Source: Bombardia bombarda (lineage: Eukaryota; Ascomycota; Sordariomycetes; Sordariales; Lasiosphaeriaceae). Taken from it: DNA of 64,000 nucleotides. Shown in pieces: positions 1-10,594 of this stretch. Under the pieces are notes generated by a model. The model did no database searches and was not told where the DNA came from. It saw only the letters and a program-made list of their open reading frames with translations. Position 1 is the stretch's first letter. The number at the start of each line of letters is the position of its first letter. A program made the translations under genes and the position numbers. The stretch spans positions 1,488,001 to 1,552,000 of the forward strand of contig JAULSR010000006.1 of NCBI GenBank assembly GCA_030512295.1. Direction: 5' to 3'.

Positions 1-814
1 CCAATATCACTAGACCCGCAAAAGTTGGTTCATGGTTCTCAACGTGCATCATCCAACCCAATGCTGACCATAACTCTCCTGCGTGTGGAAATTACACTGA
101 CGCCACTTGGGCATCAAGCCAATGGCGTCGTCAACATCACATTAGCACTTTGGCTTGCATCCTGTATAAAAGCATGTCGCACATATGAGTAGGAGAACGT
201 GCCATGCTAGCCGACTATGCATGCAGCAAGTCACTTTATCAACAGATAAGCATCAATACTGTACGAGAGATTACTGGGCTTCTCCCGGATGGATACTGTT
301 GAAGATACCTATTTTAACACCTATCTCTGTTGCTGACCATGTCTTTGTGGGCTATGAAGCTTCAGAATGCGATCGTCAGTTCCCTATGTCGAAGAGATAG
401 CGCTGCCATCCCGCCATAGTAGGCAACTAATTGACGAGAAAACTCAGACTGACCGAGCTCGAGCAGATAATCAGCTGCAGTGTTCGTTTCGGCCCAATCA
501 AGTGGAACTAGCAAGCCCTTCGGTAACGACAGGACCGGATGTGACAAGAGGGGCGCTTTACAGGTACCGGCCATGGGCACCATCCGCTGGAGGTAGTTCT
601 GCACCATAAATTTCTGCACCATAAACTTAATGAGACCTGACAGTTATGACTCTGCAGGTCCTGGACCCTTCGATGTGTGAGGTAAGTTTCCGACTCGGAG
701 TCCAGGAATAAAGGAGATGTAAGTCGTAGAGCCATCATGGGACAAGAGCAGATCCCCGAACGACTTTCCCGCTGGGGTCGTGTCTCGCGCTTGTCACCAC
801 CTTGACTCAGCACC
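1..814. other. No gene recognised
   Basis: I see no reading frame here with protein-like composition and no recognisable element. The stretch ends at the TATA box of the first micro-ORF. Confidence 0.5.
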
Positions 815-822
815 TATATATA
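815..822 (+). promoter_or_regulatory. TATA box of micro-ORF 1
   Basis: The sequence TATATATA lies 172 nt upstream of the micro-ORF ATG at 994. A pyrimidine-rich leader of the kind usual in fungal 5' UTRs follows it. Confidence 0.45.
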
Positions 823-993
823 CCCTAGAACAGCTGAGCTGATCTCTTCCCCCGAGTTTTCCATCCACATCCTCTTCCTCGCCATCTCCTGCACCTTCAT
901 CCACGCAAACCTACTCTCTCTCTTCTATTAAACTCTTCCTATACAAGTCTTCGCCACCTCCGCCAATTACATTCTACGCAAGCCATAGCTTCC

Positions 994-1056
994 ATGCCGA
1001 GAGAGTTGATCATCATAACACCGGTCCCAAAGTCGGACCGGACAGAGCAAAAATGA
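994..1056 (+). CDS. Micro-ORF, 20 aa, begins MPRELIIIT
   Basis: A 20-codon ORF starts at the first ATG after the TATA box and C/T-rich leader. Its peptide (MP, two residues, then ELIIITPVPK) resembles the 23-residue peptide at 5360, which also follows a TATA box; both share MP-x-x-x-LIIIT-x-P-x-K. The stop TGA at 1054-1056 overlaps the ATG of a second 27-codon ORF (1053-1136) in an ATGA arrangement. I do not recognise a family. It could be a uORF, a short peptide gene, or the 5' end of a decayed larger gene. The similarity was seen by eye and covers few residues. Confidence 0.3.
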   Translation: MPRELIIITPVPKSDRTEQK

Positions 1057-1136
1057 CCGACTTTGACTCTGATCAAGACCAACTGATGCAGCAGAGATGG
1101 CCTCTCAGCACAGTCAGTCTATTCCATCGACTATAG
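1053..1136 (+). CDS. Short ORF overlapping the micro-ORF stop
   Basis: A 27-codon ORF (begins MTDFDSDQDQ) whose ATG overlaps the stop of the preceding micro-ORF as ATGA. It is acidic at the N-terminus and not recognised. Real translation is uncertain; it is listed because of the stop/start overlap. Confidence 0.15.
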   Translation: MTDFDSDQDQLMQQRWPLSTVSLFHRL

Positions 1137-4100
1137 TTTGCCATGGCACTTGTTTCTGATGCAACTTTGAACAGGCGTTTGGTCGCGAGACGAGCACGTT
1201 GCGAGAAACGACGAGAAACGACGAGAAACGAAAACAAACGGAGAAAAAAACCTTCTGGAAGGACTCATGACTGGATAAATACAATACAGCCCTGGTTTAC
1301 TCATCAGCTTGGCGCTTTTCCCTCTCTCCTGGCAAGGTCAGTGAAATCACGACGTAAAGGTCTTTGTACCAGTCGGGAAATTTCTCAAACAATGGCTGAA
1401 ATCTCTGGCCATTGCTGAATGTTCCTCCACGTGTCCAGAATTTTATTAGATAAAACCCTTTATTTAAAAGATACCAAGCTAACAACTGAACCAGGGATGG
1501 AGGGTAAACCGATCAAAAGGCTGCAAGGCTGTTTCCGTCCTCGGTGTGATATTAAACAAGATTGACACGCAGCTAGGACGGGGGGAAACGGGTGCTATGC
1601 CCTTTTGGGATGCGCTGGACGCTTTATATAGGGCACATCGTATTATATTAAACTTCTTTTATCTCAACTATCTCAACCTAATGATTGCTTGTGATATTTA
1701 GCGAGCATAGATGGTACTTCAGCTTAAATCTTTTATCTTTAATTGGAGAGAGTCCGGGCTGTAGATCCGAATGTACATGTGACCAGCCGTATGCGTGGAC
1801 TTGCAGAATGACTATTACCGAGCCATAGGTAGCCATTAATACTGCACTAGGATATAATACCTAAACAAATAAATGAACCACTGGCGAGGCGCCATTGGGA
1901 GTAATTTTAAAAGGCGCATGTTACTTTAAGCTTCCAAAGTCAATGTCAGAGATCTCCTTTTGGACTGGCGTCGTTTTTTAAGAAGGGCACAACTCGGTGT
2001 AGCACGATTCGTGGATTTCAAGAAACAGCGGGGCATTCTTCAGGTATTTCTGCTAATGATATGCAGCGTCTCCAAGCATGTCGAGTAACCAATGGACTCC
2101 AATGCATTGTATAAAAAATTCTTGAAATATCAAATACAAGTAGCTATGATAGTAAAGCTTCATATTTTTTCAGCTTGATCTTAACACAAATCTAAGACAG
2201 TACCTCAAGATAACGCCCCACTATTCTTTAGAATGAAAGATCACAATTGGCTCAAGCCACGTGCAGACCATCAACCCACCAACAACATGAACGTCATATC
2301 CCCGAGCTTGGGAATCTTCATCTACACAGTAGTCGGTCTTTTGAGACGGCCTTTCCAAAGCCCGCGAATAGATACTTGCCTTCCTAGGAGAGGGGGAAGA
2401 AAACAAGGATGGGGTATTAATGCAGCCCAATGTGACACAACTGATGCATCGTTTTATGTTGAATCGGCAGACAAGTCGGGTATGTAGGTAGGTGGCGAGC
2501 ATTACCACAGTCGTCACAGGGACGGATAAGCTCTTGGCTCATTATTGGTTTGGGGTGTGGGGTCAGGGAAGTTTTTATAGCGTAGGTATATATGTACATG
2601 CCAGCTACGAGCCTGAACCTGGGTTTTGGTTGCGGGTCTCTTATTTCTTATGCCTTGACCTCGATAAATGGCGACCCGCGCTAGCTAGATTTGGCCCCCA
2701 AAGAACCAATTTCTTGGTCAGACTGCCTTTGCCGATATCTGAACCTACCTCATTTCCTAATTAGGCCCAGCCAATCCACCTTTTGTTCCCCAGTTAAATT
2801 CGCTTTGCTGCCTTGTTCCCCGACTGCCCAATGTCTTTTCCTCGTACCTTCGGCTTCTCGCTCTCCATCGCTGTGAATATCTCACATCATTCACGATGCA
2901 TCCAAGTCTTGATCGGGGAATTGGAAATTTTTAGACGGTCGCGGCGTCCAAAAAAATCGGAACGCTTCATCAATACCATAGGTGAGGTGGCACGGGCGAC
3001 CACGATAATGATACCAGACCGTTACACGCTAATCGGCTCGTGGCAGCTGCGTGGAGGTGGTTGGTAACTGACTGGAGGATCGATTGCGTAAGGCTGTGAT
3101 TCAACGACCCATGTCAACTCCCTGCAAGGTACTGACTGCAAGCTGGTCCATGTGTTGCTGTGTCTTCTTATTGGCCTGAGTCCCACCTGGGCGGTTTTAG
3201 GTTCTTCCATCAGCAATGCCTGGCATTCTTGATAGCAAGCTGCGTTGTCATTGTGGGGGCCAAAGACTTTTGTTTGTTTTGCTCGTCGTTGTGTAACCCG
3301 GCGCCAACCGGTCAGGTTGGGCATCAATTCGGAGCTGTCCTGTTCTGCTCGCCGCTCGCTTATTACGGAAAGTCCCTTGATGCGACGACATACCGATCCG
3401 GAGGCCTTAAGTCTACTTGACACGCTACACACCTAGGTACTTTAGGGTTTACGCAACTGCCCAAAAATCTGTGTACATGCAGGCTCGCAATCATTGCTGA
3501 CATCAAATGCAACCCATCTAACTGCAGAGGATGATGCTTTCTAGAATCCGTGGCATGGCAGTTGGCCAATACGTAGCAGCCATGAAAAAGGGGTGCCGGG
3601 GCCTTTTCTCCCCTCATCATTTGATCTGATCGCCTGTGCACCCTGCGGACCTGTGCACCCTGCGGACCTGTGCACCCGACCGACCTGTACGAAAGTTATA
3701 AATCCTACTAAGCCTCGGGCCGTCCCGAGCGCACCCAATGACGACCCGTTAAACACGAGATACGCCGTATACCTGAAACGGGCCCACGTTTCCTTCACTG
3801 CTTACTGCTGTTGAGATGTCTGGTCCCCGCTCAGCAGATTTGCAATGCACATCCTCGCCGTGGAACTGAATACAAGCCAGGAAATGCTCCCGGGACGTTC
3901 AATTCTGTCAATGAGTGAGAACAATTCAGGGGCAGTGTTGAAAATCAACAAAACTAGCCCCTGAATGACATGGTCGGTTACCACGGCAACTGGCGTGGAA
4001 GGTTGAAGACACCCCGAGCAGAAGCAATAAATCTCGCTGGCTTGACGCTTTAGAAAGACTAAGGGACTAAGGCAACAAACAGTGTCGGCGATAGCAATTT

Positions 4101-5231
4101 GTTAGATGACTAGTATCAACGCTGCAGCAAGGGGATGGTGGCGAGCGCGCCAAGAACGCATTCTTGTGTGAGTCCCTCTTCTTGCTTCTTTCTTTCTAGC
4201 GCTCTTCCGACGGTGTATATTCCTCCTCTTGGCTCCGCTATCGGTGTGCCCGTACATGTCGCGTTTGTGTGGCGGCGGAAGTATCGCGCAAGATCCCAGG
4301 ATGGACGACCGGAAATTGCCTTCAGTTGTGCTGCGTACTGCTTGGGCCGTGATTCCCGCTAAGGTATCTTGTCCGAGGGTGCCATCCAGTCATTGGGCTC
4401 GACAGAAACATTGATGTTGGCCGCTTGATGGCAAGTGTCGGTGAAGATGAAGTCTGGGCGTTGATCTATTTTTTGCAGCGTTCGGTGTAAACAATCGTGC
4501 TAGTGTACTGATAATGCGTGCATTTGAGATTTGCCACACCGAAAGCGGCCGTGGGGTTATTCTATGACGTTTGTTTATTTGGTTCTGGATCAGAGGAGGG
4601 AGAGAGCGAAAATTGGGTAGTAATGAGAGGCCTCTGAGAGATTTTACTTGGTGAGGCTGCGCCTGGAGAGAAAAAGTATGGGGAATGCCGAGGGTGCCGA
4701 GACCATGACATTGCATGTACTGGGTAACACGAGGACGTTAGGCGACGAAGTAAGTCCCAAAGAGGTAACCCTCCCGTTGCGACTCTGTACAATATAAGCT
4801 AAAGCTGCTGCTGCCTGCTGCGTACTTTTTCGGGGGTAAATTAAGTCTCAATCCTTCCTCAAGAGAAATTTAGCAGCAATCATGCAATTGGAATGAGGTG
4901 ACGGTAATGTTCTCTCTTACATGTACATTAGGTTTGGCGCGAGGGAAAGAAGGCGTAAGTAGAATATAGTATAATGCACACCATATGCATGGTTCTGGGA
5001 CCCTGCACATTCACATGTTCACCGTGCCTTGCAGACTATATTGCACGAATTGTACTAATTCTCGTCAACGTCGATTCCTGTGCCAAAGACCCGTGTGCAG
5101 TCGGGCATCGATTCACATGTCCCCTGTATCAACCGTGGAATAGTCTCTCAGGCTACGTGGGAAAGCAAACGAGAGCTGACTTGAAATGTTCTCAGGTATG
5201 CCCAAGTGACGTAAACAATGATGATGCCATG
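1137..5231. other. 4.1 kb without a recognised gene
   Basis: AT-moderate sequence with only short, non-protein-like ORFs on both strands. The one structured stretch I noticed is the 17-bp tandem repeat near 3633, listed separately. Confidence 0.5.
3633..3683. repeat. 17-bp tandem repeat, 3 copies
   Basis: The unit CCTGTGCACCCTGCGGA occurs twice exactly, followed by a third diverged copy ending CCCGACCGA. Confidence 0.8.
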
Positions 5232-5240
5232 TATATATAA
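5232..5240 (+). promoter_or_regulatory. TATA box of micro-ORF 2
   Basis: The sequence TATATATAA lies 120 nt upstream of the ATG at 5360, mirroring the layout at 815-994. Confidence 0.45.
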
Positions 5241-5359
5241 GGACAAACACCAGATCTCTTTCATCTAAAACCTTCCATTAATCAACAGCTATCATTCCGC
5301 AAAGCGCAGATATCGCAAAGCTGCTTGACCACAAAGCTCAACCGCCAAAGCTTGCAAAC

Positions 5360-5431
5360 ATGCCTGCCAAGTCTTTGATTATCATTACGAAGCCGGCCAA
5401 GCCAGCTGAGTCAACCAAATCAACCAAGTGA
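5360..5431 (+). CDS. Micro-ORF, 23 aa, begins MPAKSLIIIT
   Basis: The first ATG after a TATA box and leader opens a 23-codon ORF rich in Lys, Pro, Ser and Thr. Its start matches the micro-ORF at 994 (MP-x-x-x-LIIIT-x-P-x-K). The stop TGA overlaps a GTGAGC that could be a 5' splice site at 5428, so this may be the first exon of a spliced gene; I could not find a convincing acceptor. Another reading frame stays open from 5428 to 5715 without an ATG at its start. Function unknown. Confidence 0.3.
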   Translation: MPAKSLIIITKPAKPAESTKSTK

Positions 5432-6407
5432 GCCAAGCCAGCGGCGGCCAATTTGGTTCCATGGATTCTGAAACCATGCGGGCCCAAGCAAGCAACGAAG
5501 AGACGCATAGTCTCTCTAAACTCTTACCTGGAGATAACCTGTGCCATTATCTACCTATGTGTCACTGGAAGTCTGCCATGTCATCACATGGTAACTCAGC
5601 TCTATCCCTTACAGAGATTTTGGTAGATTCAAGTCTAACTTTCTTCCTTCATCTAGCGGCCTCGGAACTAGCACATCTTAGTCTCAAAAGGGAGGATACT
5701 TGCATGGTTCTTTAAGTTATACAATATTCTTGAGATGGTAGTACACAGTCGGGATAGAATTTCTTAGGGTTGATGGGATTTGGCTCAATGTCTTGCAATG
5801 ATTCTCAAACATGATGTTTTTTTCCCCCTTGAGGCTGCTGTGAAGTCTCACGTTACACACACACTATAGTCTTTTGTCATTTGGTTTCTTCATACTTTAT
5901 AGATAGAGTAACTTTTCCTTTACTTGGATATGAATGCCCCGGCAGGGTCAGGCCCTATGTCTCATCGTGGTAATGTCTTGTGCCCCATCTATCCTTCAGG
6001 ACTGATAAGTGGAGATAATGAAGATGCACGGTTATAGTGTGACGAGAGCGCAAAAATACATGTGTTGCTTCTTTGGCAACCAACTCCACCTATATGCTGT
6101 ACGACATTTAGGGATATATTAAAACCCATTGCTAAGGTATTTTAACGGTTTTCTATTCTATGGAAGTTCACACTAAAATAGGGCTGCGGCCAGGTCATGG
6201 TAATATACAAGCAGAAGTTTTAGGACCCAGACTGAAACCCGGCATGCCCGGTTGTAGACGATACTTCACGTAGTCTCTAGCTACACGCGATCAGCTTCAT
6301 CTTGTGCGTCGCATTACCACGTGGCAAGTACTTTGTAGGGATAATGTCATGCAAGCCATGAAACTATCTGGTACTAGATACCTAGGTTGCACCGTAACCG
6401 ATTGGAC

Positions 6408-6435
6408 CGCAAATTTACGGTGACGTAAATTTGCG
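6408..6435. repeat. Perfect 12-bp hairpin
   Basis: CGCAAATTTACG, a 4-nt loop (GTGA), then the exact inverse CGTAAATTTGCG. No adjacent gene 3' end explains it as a terminator. Confidence 0.85.
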
Positions 6436-6824
6436 CTGCCGGGCAGGGAAGAAATAAAATCAAACACTACATGTAGGACATGAGAACTTGACCAATGATA
6501 TGGCTGACCCCTGATCGGAGAGACGCCTCTATGGTAATTGGAATTGACGATGAATAGTGCTCAAAAATTAGAACGACTTAGGCAGCTGGTGTTTGAGGCC
6601 AGAATTGAACCCGCAATCTGTCGCAGCCCAAGAATGATATGATCGGAGCGAACAGCTGGAACTACCTTACATAGAACGTGCTCGACAGCTCCTATCACGA
6701 CCCCGCTACATCCGAGGCACTTACAGTTCAGCATGTCGTTCCAATCAGTTGTCATGTTTGAAAAGTCACCTAGCTTTGATTATGAAGATGAATTCCTGGT
6801 TATGTTATCTGGATTGGCTGGATA

Positions 6825-6842
6825 GGGGGGGGGGGGGGGGGG
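6825..6842. repeat. G18 homopolymer
   Basis: Eighteen consecutive G residues outside any gene. The exact length is likely to be unreliable in any assembly. Confidence 0.8.
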
Positions 6843-7052
6843 CGCACTGAGGGGTAGTGCTTCCCTAAGGTACCTATTGGTAGATATTCGGCCAAGCCTC
6901 AATGTTTAGAGTTACGACGAATTGCGGTAGTTGATAAACGAAAGCGGTGCAAATTCCAGTAACCGCTTTAAGCGCCGTGCTTAACTTGGCGAGCTCAAAT
7001 CTACCTGTCACGGGCCTAGCCCGCTCCTAGGCGTGGAATAGCTCGTGGGGTA

Positions 7053-7078
7053 CTAGCGCCTTGGCGCCAAGGCACTAG
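7053..7078. repeat. 26-bp near-perfect palindrome
   Basis: Centred on GGCGCC at about 7065/7066, with arms CTAG-GCCTTGG / CCAAGGC-CTAG. All positions pair except one (7057 with 7074). Confidence 0.8.
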
Positions 7079-7779
7079 CACGTGACAGCCCCTTAGTCAG
7101 CATCTTAGTCAGCACCTTAGTCAGCTTTCCCAGGGATAAAACCCTGGCTTGGGCACACGGATAGTTAGTTCCGGCGTGCAACCACAATTATCACAAAGTG
7201 CACCCAAGGTTCAGCCCGTCACACTACCCTCCACCACACCATTCTCTTGCTGGTTGCTGGTTCAGTTCAGCAAAAAGGGTTGTACGCATATACATAGCCC
7301 GACATCCCTCACGACAGCTGCGTTTTGACCTATGAGAGCACATCAGAGACCTTACCAATCGTTAGAACTGCAGGCCGATAACGAAAGTTCATAGGTCGGA
7401 CCAAATGTGTGTGATTTATCGCTGCCGTCTTATTCGGCGATAGTATTCTGACGGCATATTTGCATCTTTCTGAGCTCGGTCTGCTTGCAATGTGCAGATA
7501 TCGCCGTTCAAATCGGGCGACCGTGCTCACGCTGTTCCTTCACTTTTGATCGTGAGGCAGAATCTCTCGTTTTCATAGCCCCAGCCCGGGCGAAGAAACC
7601 AAAGTGCCCGGCCATAATGATGGAGGGCAGCAATGCCCTCCTCATTTCACAGCCATGATAATGATAAGCACCTATAGAATATGTGTTGGTTGGGTATATA
7701 GGAACGGGTCATCTCTACAGAAATGACGCATCAAGGCTGTCATTGGAAAGCTCTCAGACACCCAACAGCGGTGCGCACA

Positions 7780-8936
7780 ATGGCCGACTGCACCTCCCCC
7801 TCTACTCTCGAGAGAGGAGAAAGCTTCTCGGCACTGGCTGCCAGTAACTCCATATCACCTTCAGCTCTTGAAAGAGGAGACAGTTTTGCGACATTGGTTG
7901 ACGGTGGCAGCAATGAACCCTCCGGAACTTGTAAGTGCACCCTTATCTTTGTCACAATGATTTACTTTCTAACTAATGCTTGGGCATAGCTGGCAATGAT
8001 ACGACAACGGACAGCCAGGGCGGATTCGCTGGGCTCGCGTCTCTAATGGCTCACGACCCTCAATACAATATGCATCCATGTTTCGAGACTGCTACCACCG
8101 AACTGCTCCTCCGCTCCGAGTGGGATATCAAGAAACTCATTGGCAGACTTCAGATCGTGCAGACCAAGGTAAAGGTGCAGCGGAACACCAAGGGAAAGTC
8201 TTCAGAAAAGTCTCGGGCTGCCCGGCAGGAGAAGAGACTTGCCAAGGAATTGAAGAGCGAATTGGTGACGTACTGTACGTGTCTCGAGAGAGAGTACTTC
8301 CCTTACCCAGCTCACACGCTCCCAGACGACCTCTTCATCAGACTTGGTAAGGTTGTCCGATATGGCGAGCCAAACGGCAAGAGCATAGACGGGCTAAAAA
8401 ATTGGACGTCTGAGAGCTTTCCTGACTGGCACGACCTGTTTGGTGAGACAATGGAGGCAGACGAGATGCGCAGTGTCTGGCCACGCCAAAGCCAGATTGA
8501 AAATCTCGTCATGGGTCTGCCAACCAAGAGATTTGGCCAGGTTCTTTGCGTAAGTCATACCAGCTGCAACCCCAAGCGTTCCACTCACCAAGTACATGTG
8601 TCACAAGCTGATAGTGGTTACACATGCAGTACCCCTTTCTTAAGAAGAAGCAGATTGTCGGAGGCGTCCAGGTGCGCATCTACAACTACCTCGCCTTTTT
8701 TACGACTCAGTACAGCCGTTGGCTGCTGCTTCCTGGCACTGTTCTTCCAGATACCAGTTGCTCTCTTGTCATACCAAGTCCTAGACCGTGGTGTCGCCAT
8801 CGGAGTTGCCCTGGCCTTTTGTTTCGCTTTCAGCATGTTTGCTCAATGGCTTGCACCTGACAGACCAGAGGTCCTATTTCTCTTAGTATTTGCGTATGAC
8901 GCAATCATTGCTGGTAATATTATTAGCCTGTCTTGA
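7780..8936 (+). pseudogene. DUF6594-type membrane protein, copy A, frameshifted
   Basis: Fungal DUF6594 family, function unknown, by its layout: an N-proximal FAGLASLMAHDPQ block with the family's LAxxMAxDP pattern, then a helical middle, then about three C-terminal membrane segments (ALFFQIPVALLSY onward). Exons are 7780-7930, 7990-8549 and 8630-8936; introns carry GTAAGT donors, and intron 1 has a CTAAC branch. I chose the ATG at 7780 because it aligns with the start of copy B (23340). In the last exon the frame breaks at a run of six T (8696-8701). With one T fewer, the residues before and after the break align without gaps to copy B; as it stands the membrane segments are out of frame. 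A further 36-nt GT-AG segment (8275-8310) sits where copy B has an intron. The N-terminus repeats a PS-(T/A)-LERG motif twice. TATA-like TATATAG near 7694. Either a young pseudogene or an assembly indel. Confidence 0.7.
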
Positions 8937-9359
8937 ACGCATGTTTCTTCGTTAGTATATTATTGCTATTTTTCAGGGTGGCTTTGCTTTGTCTTTCTAA
9001 GATATTCTCTTTTATTACTCCAGGTATCTACCCCTACTACTACTACATGGTACTTGGTAAGTCAAGGTATTCAAGAAACACGGAATAGGGGCTGTTGCAC
9101 GGGAGGAACGAAGGAACTGATCTGTCGACCCCTGCCCAGCGACAATGCGCAAATAAAATGAATAAAAGATTATACTAAATTAAGTGATACGGTGGAGGAC
9201 ATGGGAGGAGAATATCATTTCGCTCAGGGTCTCAGGGAGATACCACAAATGATGGTTGAAATACTAAACAAGCAATAATATGGTGACGTAAACAAAGAGA
9301 AGGGGTAGGTAGTGTACAAATATTGACATAGGACTGGCTCAAGTGTAAGTAGCATAGTG
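8937..9359. other. Non-coding; resembles 19.0-19.2 kb
   Basis: Downstream of DUF6594 copy A. The segment around 9200-9340 shares word-level similarity (GTAAACAAAGA, AAGGGGTAG, GACTCAA-like blocks in the same order) with about 19130-19230, so the two are probably diverged copies. Confidence 0.4.
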
Positions 9360-9728
9360 GTCGTAAGTCTTGTCCGCAATAGAGAAGATTAATCAGCTAG
9401 GCAGTCTTAGATACGTATAAGAGTTAGAGAGCCGGCGTTTGCCAGCACGAGATAAAACGTAGCTGCTGGGCTTCACAAGTGTAGCAATAATAGGTATTCT
9501 CAGCTTCACTATGAGCACAACAGCAAATCGGTTTGAATTCCGCTCAATGATAGGGAAGATGGCAGAGGAAGATATATCGGGATTGATGAAGGGGTTTGGC
9601 AAGTTAACGGCGTGAGTGCTGCCAAAATATAGAAGAAGATAGTGTGTACGAGCTTCATATTCCTGTTCTCTCCAGCATCTCAAATGGTACTCGATACTCT
9701 CCCAGTTCATCTTCGGCAGCGCAAGCAA
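9360..9728 (-). pseudogene. Decayed ORF, remnant copy 1 (unrecognised family)
   Basis: A minus-strand frame (about 9393-9728) with protein-like content (SSAIFPIIERNSNRF, SRAGKRRLSN). A diverged counterpart lies on the minus strand at about 19990-20430, with shared blocks such as SIE-followed-by-basic residues and a phenylalanine/leucine-rich stretch. The upstream part continues in other frames to about 10158, which suggests decay. I do not know the family. Its position just downstream of DUF6594-A suggests it was part of the same duplicated block. Confidence 0.35.
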
Positions 9729-10375
9729 GGTGACTCAAGTGGCTCAAGAACAATGCATGCAGTGTACCTAGATATGTAAGCAAGCAGCGCGTAATGAAAT
9801 AATAAAAGAGGCGTAGGGAGCTTTTCACGGCACTGGCACGTAAAGAGGGGTGTGGGGTGGTATAGCTCTCTGACGGAGTCCCAGATGTCCATGGCCCGCC
9901 GGAATATCGGCTGTGCCCGGCTTCATATTGATATTCCGACACCTTTTGGGAGGTACGGCTGGGGAGCATCTTAGTCCTTAGTCCATTAACACAGTAGTTG
10001 CTCCCACAGAACTCGAGAAGCACAAGGAGCTCAAGGAGCAAGTATAGCCTCACAGTGACTAGGTGGAGTACTTTACCTGGCTGACGCGTAGAAGAGAAAA
10101 AAGAAAATATTTTGGGTGGTCTCTCTTTGCCATCTGTTCTATTCTGCATTCCGCCCATACTTCCCTAAAAGTTGACGGACCAGTCAGAGTTACTTGACAG
10201 TTTGCCTCATTTTGCAGTTCCGTTAATCCACATCAACGATCTCCTAGCATGTTCATGTGCGGGAGGGGCATGGAAATTCTTTTCGTGTATCTCGAATCCC
10301 TGATCAGCTAGGCGAATATAACAGTGCATTGGCATTACGGGAAATAGTAAGTAGGAGCGGGGCAGTCCTTGATTC
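9729..10375. other. Probable decayed 5' part of the remnant; no intact gene
   Basis: A minus-strand open frame (9655-10158) lacks recognisable domains. Nothing else can be supported here. Confidence 0.35.
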
Positions 10376-10531
10376 TACACCTCCACCGGGGTGTCAAATG
10401 TTAAATGTCTACTTGCCAAGGCACCAATGTGGGCCACATACAAGGGGGCCCGGAGCCAAAAAAAAACAGGGCAAAACACGTAGAAAAATCGACTTTTTAT
10501 TGTACGGTAACCCCGCTTGATTTTTCCGCCT
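10376..10531 (+). repeat. 156-bp direct repeat, left copy (TA-flanked TIR end)
   Basis: Starts TA-CACCTCCACCGGGGTGTC and matches 13605-13760 over 156 bp with a single mismatch (TACGGTAAC against TACGCTAAC). It sits just beyond the 3' end of the kinase gene. Its first about 27 bp are also found inverted at 13941-13967, so the segment 10376-13967 as a whole is bounded by inverted termini. Confidence 0.9.
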
Positions 10532-10594
10532 CGTTGATCCCATCGCGACTCCCCCTTCCTAACGTATACTTCTCGAGCAGCCTTTGCGTATACG

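Larger units (their letters stand above)
5432..7693. other. 2.3 kb without a recognised gene
   Basis: No convincing coding frame. It contains a perfect hairpin (6408-6435), an 18-G homopolymer (6825-6842), a long palindrome (7053-7078) and a 13-bp repeat (about 7089-7125, CCTTAGTCAGCA-like, three copies). Confidence 0.5.

Noticed and set aside
6590..6685. Minus-strand tRNA-like T-loop (GCGGGTTCAATT)
   Set aside because: The T-stem arms do not pair and no matching acceptor stem is present.
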